Positions 16,828 to 23,976 of a stretch of 64,000 nt of DNA are shown here, in pieces. Within the stretch, counting starts at the first letter, position 1. Every line of letters begins with the position of its first letter. The DNA is from Serratia marcescens. Its GTDB lineage: Bacteria > Pseudomonadota > Gammaproteobacteria > Enterobacterales > Enterobacteriaceae. The notes below the pieces were generated by a model. That model was not told the origin of the DNA and searched no databases. It saw only the letters and a list, made by a program, of their open reading frames with translations. A program made the position numbers and the translations under genes. The stretch spans positions 12,467 to 76,466 of the forward strand of contig NZ_JARVZZ010000003.1 of NCBI RefSeq assembly GCF_029846115.1, in the 5' to 3' direction.

Positions 16828-17380
16828 ATTGGTGTTCGACCTTAGTAAAAAATTAAAATGATAAACTTATTGGCTTGTTGTTTTCTAACTTTCTAAGTTT
16901 ATTAGTTTGTGGTTGCAACGGTATCATAACCGGGTTTCTAATCAAGGTGTCATCAGTATTTTTTGTCTTCTGCGTCCCTCTGTTCAAGAACAGATCCGAA
17001 AACCCCAAGTCCCGGATCTGCCGATCATCCCCCTTCCCCGCCGCACGGTCTGCCACAACATGTGGTGGCTCATTCAGCTGCTTAAGCTACCAGATGTTGT
17101 GTTTACGCCTTCTCCCGTGATCCGCCGCGCAGGGGCAAAAAAGGGCACTTTGCTCCTTCCCCGACCGTGGTACACTTTCCGGAAAGTTTGAAATAGAAGA
17201 AAAATCGGATCACCCGGAAACGCCTGTCCGGTAATTTAATAGGGTGTCTATGTGCCTGCTTATTATCATCTGGGTGATGTTTTCGGTTGGTAACTGCGAG
17301 GGCGATCATCGTCACCGGCGTGAGGGTTGGAGTGATTGCGTGGCGTGATAATTTTGTGGAAAGGACTGAAGAGGGAATAA
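16828..17380. other. Intergenic region with only a doubtful small ORF
   Basis: This 550-bp stretch between divergent transcription units has an AT-rich left part (promoter of the minus-strand pair) and a run of short, poorly supported frames. I see no repeat. One small frame (17250-17348) has a plausible ribosome site and is listed separately. Confidence 0.4.
17250..17348 (+). CDS. Candidate 32-aa hydrophobic peptide
   Basis: ATG 17250 follows AGGG by five bases. The first half is hydrophobic (MCLLIIIWVMFSVGN) and could span the membrane; the second half is polar and Arg/His-rich. This size and shape occur among small toxic or membrane-regulating peptides, but a chance frame is equally possible. 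Confidence 0.25.
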   Translation: MCLLIIIWVMFSVGNCEGDHRHRREGWSDCVA

Positions 17381-17710
17381 GTGGACGAGCAGGAACTTTT
17401 TTGTGAGCTGAAGGATAGTGGCTACAGATTCGTGTGGTATCTCTGCGAACCTGGTATTGCCAATCCGGACGGGATCTCCCCTGATATTCATTTCATCGTT
17501 GATCTGAACGGGAAGGAACTGGCCCGCCGCTTAAACATCCATGAACAACCAGAAGATGGCTGGCGAATTGACTTCTGGCACGCCAGAGATTTTAGGGGGC
17601 TGCCGGAAGGTGCTGTGAAGGTGGATTTACATCTGGTGTTAGCCCGGCTCCTTATCGGACAAACGGGGTCCATGTTTTCGCGGCCCTTTTTCCTCTCCGC
17701 AGAGAAGTGA
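17381..17710 (+). CDS. Hypothetical protein upstream of the recombinase operon
   Basis: A 109-residue protein with a GTG start (17381) behind AGAGGGAATAA. It looks like a small soluble alpha/beta domain (LKDSGYRFVWYLCEP, then HFIVDLNGKELARRL) with no export signal. It is 42 bp upstream of the next gene on the same strand, so it may be the first gene of an operon that ends with the recombinase. No family recognised. Confidence 0.5.
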   Translation: MDEQELFCELKDSGYRFVWYLCEPGIANPDGISPDIHFIVDLNGKELARRLNIHEQPEDGWRIDFWHARDFRGLPEGAVKVDLHLVLARLLIGQTGSMFSRPFFLSAEK

Positions 17711-17752
17711 TCATAATGGTGGGTGGGATTTTGTACTCAATAAGGAACACTC

Positions 17753-18433
17753 ATGGGTGACTGGTTTATTGCCACTGAGGGCGTGAAGATCGTCAAAGAC
17801 AGCGCCGGCCTGTGGCCGCAGATCATCACGGCGGTTTCGTCCGCCGGCGCGGCATTGGGCGGTGTGTACCTGGCCCACTACTTTACCCGCCGGCGGGAGG
17901 AAAGAGCAGTGGCGGCGAAGCAGGCCAGTGAGCGTCTTTTTATCGCCACTGAGCTGGTCTTCCTGATTGAGCAATTTGTAGAGGGCTGTGCTGGAGTTGC
18001 TACCGATCACGGTGACGTGAACTCCAAAGCTATCACGGTTCCGACAATATCTGTTCCTGTCCTCGACTATTCAGCTGTTGCCGGGGACTGGCGGGTGTTA
18101 CCCGCAAAGCTAATGTACCGTATTAGGGAGTTGCCGGTGATTCAGGGGGAGGCTGATCGGACTATTCATTCTGCAGAGCATATTCCCCCCGACTTTGATG
18201 AATTTTTTGAGGCGCGGCAGTACCAGTACACCCGTCTCGGACTCAAGGCCATCATCCAGGCCCGGCGACTGAGGCAGTTAGCGGGTCTCCCGCATACTCG
18301 TCTTGATGCGACCCCCTGGTCGGCCCAGAACGTCCTCTGGAAAGAATGGCGGCAGGAAAGAAAACGGCGCCGCGTTCAGGCTGTTCTGATGGCCCAGTCG
18401 CTGGCGGCGTTACCGGTCGAGGAAAAGCCATGA
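17753..18433 (+). CDS. Membrane-anchored hypothetical protein coupled to the recombinase
   Basis: A 226-residue protein starting at ATG 17753 behind AAGGAACACTC. One membrane segment lies near residues 20-43 (LWPQIITAVSSAGAALGGVYLAHYF), followed by an Arg-rich stop-transfer stretch (TRRREERAVAAK). The cytosolic part is helical. The stop codon overlaps the recombinase ATG at 18430. A similar layout (N-terminal membrane helix, helical body) is seen at 15363-16202, though the two do not look like duplicates. Function unknown. Confidence 0.6.
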   Translation: MGDWFIATEGVKIVKDSAGLWPQIITAVSSAGAALGGVYLAHYFTRRREERAVAAKQASERLFIATELVFLIEQFVEGCAGVATDHGDVNSKAITVPTISVPVLDYSAVAGDWRVLPAKLMYRIRELPVIQGEADRTIHSAEHIPPDFDEFFEARQYQYTRLGLKAIIQARRLRQLAGLPHTRLDATPWSAQNVLWKEWRQERKRRRVQAVLMAQSLAALPVEEKP

Positions 18434-19215
18434 ATATCTCGCCCCTCCCTGCCCTGCCTGGCTCGTATTCAGCAAATCCGGCACCGTTGCCCGTGGCTAT
18501 CGATTATCCGGCCGCGCTGGCGTTGCGACAGATGACCCTTGTCCATGACGACCTTCCCAAATACCTGCTGGCGCCGGAGATCAGCGCCCTGCTCCACTAT
18601 GTGCCGGATTTGTACCGAAAAATGCTGATAGCCACCCTGTGGAATACCGGTGCGCGTATCAACGAGGCGCTGGCACTGACGCGCGAGAACTTCTCACTGG
18701 TGCTCCCCTACCCGTTCGCGCAATTGGCCACGCTCAAGCAACGCACGGAAAAAGCCGCCCGAACTGCTGGCCGACTTCCGAGGGGCAGCTCAGCACACCG
18801 CCTGGTACCGCTGTCCGATCCGCAGTACGTCGCGCAGCTGCAGACAATGGTGGCCACGCTGAAAATTCCGCTGGAACGTCGGAATCCCAAAACGGGTCGC
18901 ATGGAGAAGGCGCGACTGTGGACGATCACCGATCGGACGGTACGCAGTTGGCTGGCGGAGGCCGTGGAGGCTGCAGCGCGCGACGGTGTGACGTTCTCGG
19001 TACCTATCACCCCGCACACCTTCCGCCACAGCTACGCGATGCATATGCTCTATGCCGGCATTCCGCTCAAGGTACTGCAGGCGCTAATGGGTCACAAGTC
19101 GGTCAGCTCGACGGAGGTGTATACGAAGGTGTTTGCGCTGGATGTGGCGGCACGGCATCGGGTGCAATTTTCGATGCCAGAAGCGGACGCAGTGGCGATG
19201 CTCAAAGGTCGGTAG
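18430..19215 (+). CDS. Tyrosine site-specific recombinase, ResD-like
   Basis: A 261-residue tyrosine recombinase of the type found on large enterobacterial plasmids (F ResD and relatives), which resolve plasmid dimers so that copies can segregate. The catalytic set is present: Arg76 (NTGARINEA), a beta-hairpin Lys region, His196-x-x-Arg199 (HTFRH), His222 (GHKS) and the nucleophile Tyr231 (EVYTKVF). I chose ATG 18430, within the stop codon of the upstream membrane protein gene; a longer frame upstream lies inside that gene. A strong terminator follows. The cognate recombination site was not identified; it usually lies close to the gene. Confidence 0.88.
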   Translation: MNISPLPALPGSYSANPAPLPVAIDYPAALALRQMTLVHDDLPKYLLAPEISALLHYVPDLYRKMLIATLWNTGARINEALALTRENFSLVLPYPFAQLATLKQRTEKAARTAGRLPRGSSAHRLVPLSDPQYVAQLQTMVATLKIPLERRNPKTGRMEKARLWTITDRTVRSWLAEAVEAAARDGVTFSVPITPHTFRHSYAMHMLYAGIPLKVLQALMGHKSVSSTEVYTKVFALDVAARHRVQFSMPEADAVAMLKGR

Positions 19216-19241
19216 CGAGTGGCCTAGAGATAAAAACAGGC

Positions 19242-19267
19242 AGGCCGGTCAAGTGACCGGCCTTTTT
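19242..19267 (+). terminator. Rho-independent terminator after the recombinase
   Basis: Arms AGGCCGGTC and GACCGGCCT with a four-base loop, followed by five T. Confidence 0.9.
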
Positions 19268-19310
19268 CCCCTGGTGTTTCCTGGCGTACTGCATGGTTGG
19301 TGTTTCTGAT

Positions 19311-19353
19311 GTTTAGTAACTCTAAACAAGTCTGATGTTAAGTGATGCTAAAC
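19311..19353 (+). promoter_or_regulatory. Paired operator palindromes upstream of the XRE regulator
   Basis: GTTTAGTAACTCTAAAC (19311-19327) and GTTAAGTGATGCTAAAC (19337-19353) are two 17-bp dyads spaced 26 bp centre to centre, 32 bp before the start of the XRE gene. They probably bind that regulator. Confidence 0.65.
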
Positions 19354-19384
19354 ATGTCGTCAATCCTTTCTATGACGGCAGACC

Positions 19385-19633
19385 ATGGTTCCCCAACGAC
19401 TGAAAAGCGCCCGCCTCCGGGCTGGGCTTACACAAGAGAAACTGGGCGTACTGGCGGGTATTGATGAAGCCACCGCCCGTTCGCGGATCTCCCAATACGA
19501 GAGTGGTACCTACACCCCGTCCTTTACGACTATGTGCGCACTGGCACGTGTACTTAACGTCCCGGAGTGTTATTTCTATGTGCTGGACGAGGGTTTTGCG
19601 GAGAAAGTTTTATTGCTTCACGTTCAAAATTGA
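19385..19633 (+). CDS. XRE-family helix-turn-helix regulator
   Basis: An 82-residue protein that is little more than one Cro/C1-type helix-turn-helix: RLKSARLRAGLTQEKLGVLAGIDEATARSRISQYESGTYTPS covers the five helices, with recognition-helix residues at about 28-40. Two dyads just upstream suggest autoregulation. It stands alone, between the recombinase and the ParA region. What else it controls cannot be read from the sequence. Confidence 0.85.
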   Translation: MVPQRLKSARLRAGLTQEKLGVLAGIDEATARSRISQYESGTYTPSFTTMCALARVLNVPECYFYVLDEGFAEKVLLLHVQN

Positions 19634-19760
19634 ATCGTTTTTAGATATCATTTTAATATTAAAATAATATCTAAAAGATACTTTTTTGATGTTGTGATAA
19701 TCCTGTTTTGATTGGCAGTGAGTGTATTGATATGCTTAACTATTCTGTTAAGCTTTTTCA
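19634..19760. terminator. Bidirectional hairpin between convergent genes, with an AT-rich repeat
   Basis: Arms GCTTAAC (19734-19740) and GTTAAGC (19747-19753) followed by TTTTT form a terminator for the XRE transcript; the arm overlaps the stop codon of the minus-strand gene. The preceding AT-rich part (19640-19680) holds ATTTTAATATTAAAAT, a copy of the repeat found around the parA genes. Confidence 0.7.
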
Positions 19761-20176
19761 CTAGAGACCGTTATCACAAACGGGTGATCAGGTGTTGGTA
19801 CTGAACCTGAGTTTTCGACAATGAACCCGACTTCGCGGATCTTACCGCAGCAACAATAGCCTCGCGAGTCATCTTCGTTTTCTGGCATGATACTGAATAT
19901 CGATCGAGCAAGCTGAATTTGTACGTCTGTCATGCTGAGATAGAACTGATTCTCATGCGTGTTTATTGTCCCGTCCGGATGGCGTAGAAAAACCATGTCA
20001 GAGCCGAATTGACCGCGGCCTTTTCGAACTTGAACGCAATAACCCAGACGCATTGCGTTATCGCCACAAGTTGTGCTGGTGACAACGAATTGCCCCTTTG
20101 CTGGGTGGCTCCCTGGGCTAATCATGTTTTGGTAATCGGCCAGGGCAATGATTTTTTCTATAACTTCGTGTGTCAT
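19748..20176 (-). CDS. Hypothetical protein next to the partition genes
   Basis: A 142-residue protein starting at ATG 20176. It looks like one alpha/beta domain with several Cys near the C terminus (YCCCGKI), perhaps a metal site. It has no signal peptide. It is read in the same direction as the ribbon-helix-helix and parA genes but is separated from them by 80 bp of AT-rich repeats. No family recognised. Confidence 0.55.
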   Translation of the reverse strand: MTHEVIEKIIALADYQNMISPGSHPAKGQFVVTSTTCGDNAMRLGYCVQVRKGRGQFGSDMVFLRHPDGTINTHENQFYLSMTDVQIQLARSIFSIMPENEDDSRGYCCCGKIREVGFIVENSGSVPTPDHPFVITVSSEKA

Positions 20177-20259
20177 TGGTTATTCCTCTCAATTACCATC
20201 CAAAATGCAATTCAAATAATCCTACTTAAATATTGTTTTAATATTAAAGTAATTGTTAA

Positions 20260-20532
20260 TTAACTCCCGCCTCCAACCGTGGCTCCTCGGTTCAATAGCT
20301 GGCGAATTGCGATGTTGATGAGTGCAGCCCGAGACACGCCATCTTCAGCGGCTTTCACATCGAGCCGGTCCAAAATCTCAGGATCTATCGTTAACGTGAT
20401 CTGTTGACGTTTGCCTTTTACTACGCCCTTTCTTCGCGTTGCCGCGCCATCTGGAGCCGAATTTATAAAGGCTTCTGCCGCGCTGTCTTCAGCAGGGGTA
20501 GTGTTTTTTTTCGTTGGTCTTACAATAGCCAT
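20260..20532 (-). CDS. Ribbon-helix-helix partition/centromere-binding protein
   Basis: A 90-residue basic protein. The C-terminal half is a ribbon-helix-helix fold (QQITLTIDPEILDRLDVKAAEDGVSRAALINIAIRQLL, written here in part), and the first 35 residues are disordered and charged. Small proteins of this kind pair with short ParA ATPases and bind AT-rich centromere repeats. It lies directly downstream of parA, with repeats between and on both sides. The disordered N terminus could stimulate ParA, as known for other ParA-RHH systems. Confidence 0.8.
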   Translation of the reverse strand: MAIVRPTKKNTTPAEDSAAEAFINSAPDGAATRRKGVVKGKRQQITLTIDPEILDRLDVKAAEDGVSRAALINIAIRQLLNRGATVGGGS

Positions 20533-20590
20533 TTATTACCTCTTTAATCGTTTTTTAATATTACTTTAATATTCAAATGGTGTTAAATGA
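20533..20590. repeat. AT-rich par repeat between parA and its partner gene
   Basis: TTTTTTAATATTACTTTAAT and related copies lie in this gap. The same AATATTA(C/A)TTT core recurs upstream of parA (about 21250-21270 and 21330-21360), below the partner gene (20230-20260) and at 19640-19680. This distribution fits centromere or operator sites for the ribbon-helix-helix protein. Confidence 0.6.
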
Positions 20591-21235
20591 CTATGAAAAT
20601 AAGATTGATATTAATCTTTCCAGGTCAGCGTCAGCTTTGGGATCCCTTGGTTTCATTTCAAGCGTACATTTCCCTGATGCTGCCCCATTCGACCACGCTT
20701 TACGCGCCACAATATGTTTGGGGATTAGTGTCAGTTCTGGGAAGTCTGCAATCACTTCTGCTGCCTCTCGATTATCAATCGAGTGTGGATTGGAGTCGGC
20801 AGCGTTGATAATAGCGAAAACGTTCAACCCATCTCTCACACTCCGCGCTTCTTTGATCAGTGCAGATATGTCTTCAAGAGCCCAAACGTCGAAGCTTCCA
20901 GGACGGTATGGAACCAACAGTGCATCGGATAGCACTAAAGCAGCACGTAACGCTGTGGAGTCCCTGCCACCTGCATCAATGATGATGTCATCATATTTCA
21001 TCTTTTGCTGGAGCACTTGAGCACGAAGGATCGGTCCTTCGGGATAAGACACACAGGCGATACCTGGCAGCGAATCATCATTTGCCCTTATGCCAACAGC
21101 GATTTGAGCCGTGCCTTGTCGATCCCCATCTATCAATAATACATCTCGACCCTGTTGTGCTCGTGCTGCAGCGATGTTTACTGCCAAAGTGGTTTTGCCT
21201 ACCCCGCCCTTGGTGTTTCCTACTGTTATAATCAT
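20591..21235 (-). CDS. parA: ParA-family partition ATPase
   Basis: A 214-residue ParA/MinD ATPase without the N-terminal DNA-binding domain (type Ib size). The deviant Walker A KGGVGKTT is at residues 9-16, with the signature Lys; [11 protein letters not shown] gives Walker A', and [12 protein letters not shown] gives Walker B. I chose ATG 21235, preceded by AAAGGTAG, and not the upstream in-frame ATG. The gene is followed by a ribbon-helix-helix gene and is flanked by AATATTA-type repeats, which together make an active partition unit. The plasmid also has an unrelated StbA/StbB system. Confidence 0.9.
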   Translation of the reverse strand: MIITVGNTKGGVGKTTLAVNIAAARAQQGRDVLLIDGDRQGTAQIAVGIRANDDSLPGIACVSYPEGPILRAQVLQQKMKYDDIIIDAGGRDSTALRAALVLSDALLVPYRPGSFDVWALEDISALIKEARSVRDGLNVFAIINAADSNPHSIDNREAAEVIADFPELTLIPKHIVARKAWSNGAASGKCTLEMKPRDPKADADLERLISILFS

Positions 21236-21247
21236 ATCGTTTCTACC

Positions 21248-21362
21248 TTTTTTTAATATTACTTTGATAGTGAAATGAGGTTTAAATAATAGTCTTTTGG
21301 GTTTGTGTGTCAAGCCTGTTTTATTGGATTATTATGATATTAAAATGATATTACTTTAATTG
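21248..21362. repeat. AT-rich par repeats upstream of parA (candidate parS/promoter)
   Basis: Two groups of AATATTACTTT-like copies (around 21254-21270 and 21330-21360), one of them overlapping the likely parA promoter. Their density upstream of the ATPase gene makes this the best candidate for the centromere. Confidence 0.6.
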
Positions 21363-21399
21363 TTGTGTGATGGTGCGCGAGATCTCATGTTTCGCCGCG

Positions 21400-21597
21400 C
21401 TTAATCTAGCCTCGCACTGGTCTGTGGCAAGTATTCGCTGGCGCCGCCGGCATCACCCGTTCGCACTCCTTTCACGTTGTTCCACTCGTTTGCGCATGCG
21501 GCTTCTGCCGTCGTACCTGCCACATCCCTGACAGGCGAGCCTTGTTTTTTGCGCCATGGCGAGAAAATGAGTTCTTGCCTCCCAAGGGAGACACACC
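21400..21597 (+). promoter_or_regulatory. Leading-region structured leader, copy 1 (divergent)
   Basis: A GC-rich, gene-free block between the par repeats and the methyltransferase-like gene. It carries the family core CCCGTTCGCACTC (21456-21468), TATTCGCTGGCGCCG upstream of it as in copy 7, and TTTGCGCATGCGGCTT downstream. The first part of the element is shortened compared with other copies. It ends in AAGGGAG before ATG 21598. Confidence 0.65.
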
Positions 21598-22368
21598 ATG
21601 AGCAACCAACTTTCCTTCGATGCACTGTTAGCCCCCGAAACCCCGGTTCAATGTGCGCCGCGTATGACGCCACGCGAAGCCAGAAAACAATTCATCAAAA
21701 CGTTCTCTGTTATTGCGACCTATCACCGTCGTCTCGATGTTTTCCGCGACTTCATTCGCCTGGCTGCTAATGAACTCGATTTGGTGCGAGTACGGTCAGA
21801 GGAGGGCAGGGAAGAAGCGGTTCAGATTTGTAAGCGATACGAGGCTGTTGATCTGCAGAGGATGCAGCAACTGTTTTGTTTCTTAATCGACGCGATGGAA
21901 GGGGGAATGGATGACCTGCTGGGCGGGATATTTATGGAGCTTGAATTTGGCTCGTCGTCGATGGGGCAATTCTTCACGCCGTGCGAAGTCTCACGACTCA
22001 TTGCCGCCCTGACACTCGGGGACCATGTTAAAGAGCTGGAACATCGCCCGTTTATCACGTTGGATGAACCTGCCAGTGGTTCGGGCGGCATGGTGATCGC
22101 CGCTGCTGAACACCTGCTCTCTAAAGGGTATAACCCGCAACAAGCGCTTTATATCCGTTGTACAGATATCGATCCTTTGGCTGCGGATATGTGTTTTATC
22201 CAGCTTGCGCTCTTGGGATTACCGGCCTCGGTCTATACCGGAAATACGTTGACGATGAAAATGTTTAAAGTCAGGCATACCCCGATGTATTACGCCAACG
22301 GCTGGAGCGAAAGACTTCGCCTGGTTGATATGATCACGAAATTCAAGGCGGTGTTACACGCAGTTTAA
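21598..22368 (+). CDS. N6-adenine methyltransferase-like protein lacking motif IV
   Basis: A 256-residue protein related to the M subunits of type I systems. GQFFTPCEVSRLI (about residue 122) is the motif-X region, DEPASGSGGM (about 158) corresponds to the SAM-binding motif I, and CTDIDPLAADM (about 193) to motif II. The chain ends soon after GNTLTM, and I find no Asn-Pro-Pro-Tyr/Phe catalytic motif IV; the place where it should be reads HTPMYYANGW. It may bind SAM or DNA without methylating, or use a changed active site. It lies directly behind a leader repeat, at the start of the leading-region block, where anti-restriction genes are expected. A terminator follows. Confidence 0.75.
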   Translation: MSNQLSFDALLAPETPVQCAPRMTPREARKQFIKTFSVIATYHRRLDVFRDFIRLAANELDLVRVRSEEGREEAVQICKRYEAVDLQRMQQLFCFLIDAMEGGMDDLLGGIFMELEFGSSSMGQFFTPCEVSRLIAALTLGDHVKELEHRPFITLDEPASGSGGMVIAAAEHLLSKGYNPQQALYIRCTDIDPLAADMCFIQLALLGLPASVYTGNTLTMKMFKVRHTPMYYANGWSERLRLVDMITKFKAVLHAV

Positions 22369-22373
22369 GGGGA

Positions 22374-22395
22374 AGGGGGCATGGCCCCCTTTTTC
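22374..22395 (+). terminator. Rho-independent terminator after the methyltransferase-like gene
   Basis: Arms AGGGGGC and GCCCCCT with loop ATG, followed by TTTTT. Confidence 0.85.
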
Positions 22396-22399
22396 TCTT

Positions 22400-22829
22400 T
22401 TTTTGCCGCCCTGTTGGTTCCAACCGGCATTGAGCCGGCAGGAACCAATGCACCCATCGCTTGCAGCAGGCTGTCGCCTGCGCCGCTTTCACTGCCCGAC
22501 CGCTTGTGCGGTCGTTCGCTGATGCCGCCAGGCAAAAAAGCCTGGCCCTTTCTGGTGTATCCCCTTAGCCCTGGCTACGCGCAAGGCGTCCGTCCCCGTG
22601 ACTGACCCTGGGCCGGGGCGCCGCCGTCACAAGGGTTCGCTTCGCCGGTATCCTCACCCGTTCGCACTCTCTCCCGTTGGTCATTCGCTTGCGCGTGCGG
22701 CTTGCGGTCCCGCCCTTGCATCGTCAGCTGATACCCCGTCCCGGTCATGTTGTCACGGCGCCAGTCACCCCGCGCCGGCAAAAAGCCAAAAGGGGTATAC
22801 ACCAGAAAGAAGTCGAAACGGGAGGGTTT
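22400..22829 (+). promoter_or_regulatory. Leading-region structured leader, copy 2
   Basis: A 430-bp gene-free block, nearly identical to copy 6 (32905-33320). In order it has a nested hairpin (TTGGTTCC 22414-22421 with GGAACCAA 22441-22448, inner CCGGC/GCCGG), hairpins GCAGGC/GCCTGC, GACCGC/GCGGTC and GCCAGGC/GCCTGGC, then a closing stem CAAGGG (22630-22635) with CCCTTG (22713-22718) around the core CCCGTTCGCACTC (22657-22669). It ends at the ribosome site GGGAGG of the next gene. Structure and position suggest a single-strand promoter like Frpo or ssi. Confidence 0.75.
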
Positions 22830-23333
22830 ATGACGAAATTATTGAAAGAAGTTCTGGCCGAACTGGCCACCAACCCTACGAGCAGTACGCTGCAGGATGA
22901 GGCGACGGAGGCCACTTTGGTCCGCGTCTCTGGGGCGGCGGAAGCCGTATTGGCGTTCCTGGAACGATGCCCGGGCGATGATCGCGATGTCACCTCGGTT
23001 TTCAGCGATTTGATGGCCGATCTCTTCCACCTTGGACAACACCTGCACACCGCCGGTGTTTATGCCGATTTTCCGTTATGGCGACAGGCAGTATTACTGA
23101 CAGCGATGGGGCACTTTGACGCGGAAACCACCGGGTTTACCGCGATGGAGGCAAGTCACCCGGATGCTGCATTCGCCCTGCTGAGCTACATCAATAGTCG
23201 AAAACAGCATGATCAACATCTCAGCGTTGCCGCCAGCTTACTGGCAACAGAACTGGTCCTGCTGAGTGCTCGTCTGGAGCCGTTGTCGAACCAGAATGCA
23301 CTGACCACCGTCATCGCCGAAGTCTACAAATAA
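22830..23333 (+). CDS. Leading-region protein of unknown function
   Basis: A 167-residue, acidic, almost fully helical protein starting at ATG 22830 behind GGGAGG. It has no export signal, membrane segment or motif I can name. It is the first gene behind leader copy 2, and the DUF3085 gene follows after 15 bp that contain a small hairpin (arms GGGCG/CGCCC). Early expression in the recipient and a role against host defences are reasonable guesses from position only. Confidence 0.6.
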   Translation: MTKLLKEVLAELATNPTSSTLQDEATEATLVRVSGAAEAVLAFLERCPGDDRDVTSVFSDLMADLFHLGQHLHTAGVYADFPLWRQAVLLTAMGHFDAETTGFTAMEASHPDAAFALLSYINSRKQHDQHLSVAASLLATELVLLSARLEPLSNQNALTTVIAEVYK

Positions 23334-23348
23334 TCATCAGGGCGGTGA

Positions 23349-23720
23349 ATGTCGCCCATTAAAAAATTGGATATCTCTATGAATAACAAGATTTGTTTCA
23401 AAGGTAAAAAGACATTTGAGGTGATCACGCAAGCACGCCAACAGGGGTGTGATGTGCTGCTGGTCAAAGATGAAGGGGTGTATTTGATGGCGGCAGCGCG
23501 TACCAAAGGAAAGCGGTTATTGGCCTATGCCGAAGGGTTGGATCCGACGACCCGTGACAGTGGCGACGTGTTTGATGACGCCTGCCGGATATGTGGTGGG
23601 GACGACTTTATGGAGCGTCTCCCGTCGGACGATCCGACCTTTGACCACCTGCTCGAGAAACAAGGTCATCTTGAATTTCTCATTACGCAAACCGAGTTCT
23701 GTATGACGTCGGTGGGTTAA
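23349..23720 (+). CDS. DUF3085-family protein
   Basis: A 123-residue protein (113 if it starts at ATG 23379). The central part CDVLLVKDEGVYLMAA and LAYAEGLDP matches DUF3085, a small family common in the leading or maintenance regions of conjugative plasmids and without a known activity. ATG 23349 has AGGG upstream but lies in a small hairpin; ATG 23379 gives a more typical family start, with weak ribosome site. A Cys-x-x-Cys (ACRICGG) near residue 80 could bind metal. It is probably co-transcribed with the preceding gene. Confidence 0.7.
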   Translation: MSPIKKLDISMNNKICFKGKKTFEVITQARQQGCDVLLVKDEGVYLMAAARTKGKRLLAYAEGLDPTTRDSGDVFDDACRICGGDDFMERLPSDDPTFDHLLEKQGHLEFLITQTEFCMTSVG

Positions 23721-23766
23721 GAGTGTTGCCCGGTTCGCGTTAATGACAGCACTGCGGCGCGACAAA

Positions 23767-23801
23767 ACTCCATTGATACTCATGCTGAGTATCAATGGAG
23801 T
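23767..23801 (+). terminator. Long perfect hairpin upstream of stbA
   Basis: Arms ACTCCATTGATACTCA (23767-23782) and its exact complement (23786-23801) with a 3-base loop. It follows the DUF3085 gene by 46 bp and may end its transcript. The inner part of the dyad contains the ACTCA/TGAGT half sites of the stb repeats, so it may also belong to the centromere. Confidence 0.6.
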
Positions 23802-23870
23802 CAGTAGGGGGTTCTTCAATCATAAAGTGACTCAGTTTGATGCGTAACGACGCGGGTGAGTACATAACAA

Positions 23871-23960
23871 ACTCATATTGAGTATTTTATTTTACTCAAA
23901 ATGAGTAACTATATCTTGATGTGGTCTATGTTTTTCTTATAATGATACTCAAATTGAGTA
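23871..23960 (+). promoter_or_regulatory. stb centromere/operator palindromes with promoter
   Basis: Three palindromes of form ACTCA-4N-TGAGTA occur at 23871-23884, 23894-23907 and 23947-23960. Between the second and third lies a good promoter: TTGATG (23916-23921), 16 bp, TATAAT (23938-23943). StbB binding here would both mark the centromere and repress stbAB, as in the parMRC system of R1. Confidence 0.8.
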
Positions 23961-23976
23961 ACTAAAGGGGTGTGAA

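Noticed and set aside
18639..19256. 205-codon plus-strand frame overlapping the tyrosine recombinase
   Set aside because: The other frame contains all catalytic recombinase residues; this one is Gly/Arg-rich shadow.
20577..21020. 147-codon plus-strand frame opposite parA
   Set aside because: Shadow of the ParA ATPase, Ser/Ala-rich, no ribosome site.
22575..22802. Minus-strand frame in leader copy 2 with a near-identical frame in copy 6 (33082-33309) and a related one in copy 5
   Set aside because: The peptides look alike only because the DNA repeat is conserved; they lack ribosome sites, and copies 3, 4 and 7 do not keep the frame.
23760..23970. Possible CRISPR-like array upstream of stbA
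   Set aside because: The repeats are short 14-bp palindromes at uneven spacing around a promoter, as in a partition centromere; no spacers of constant length and no cas genes.
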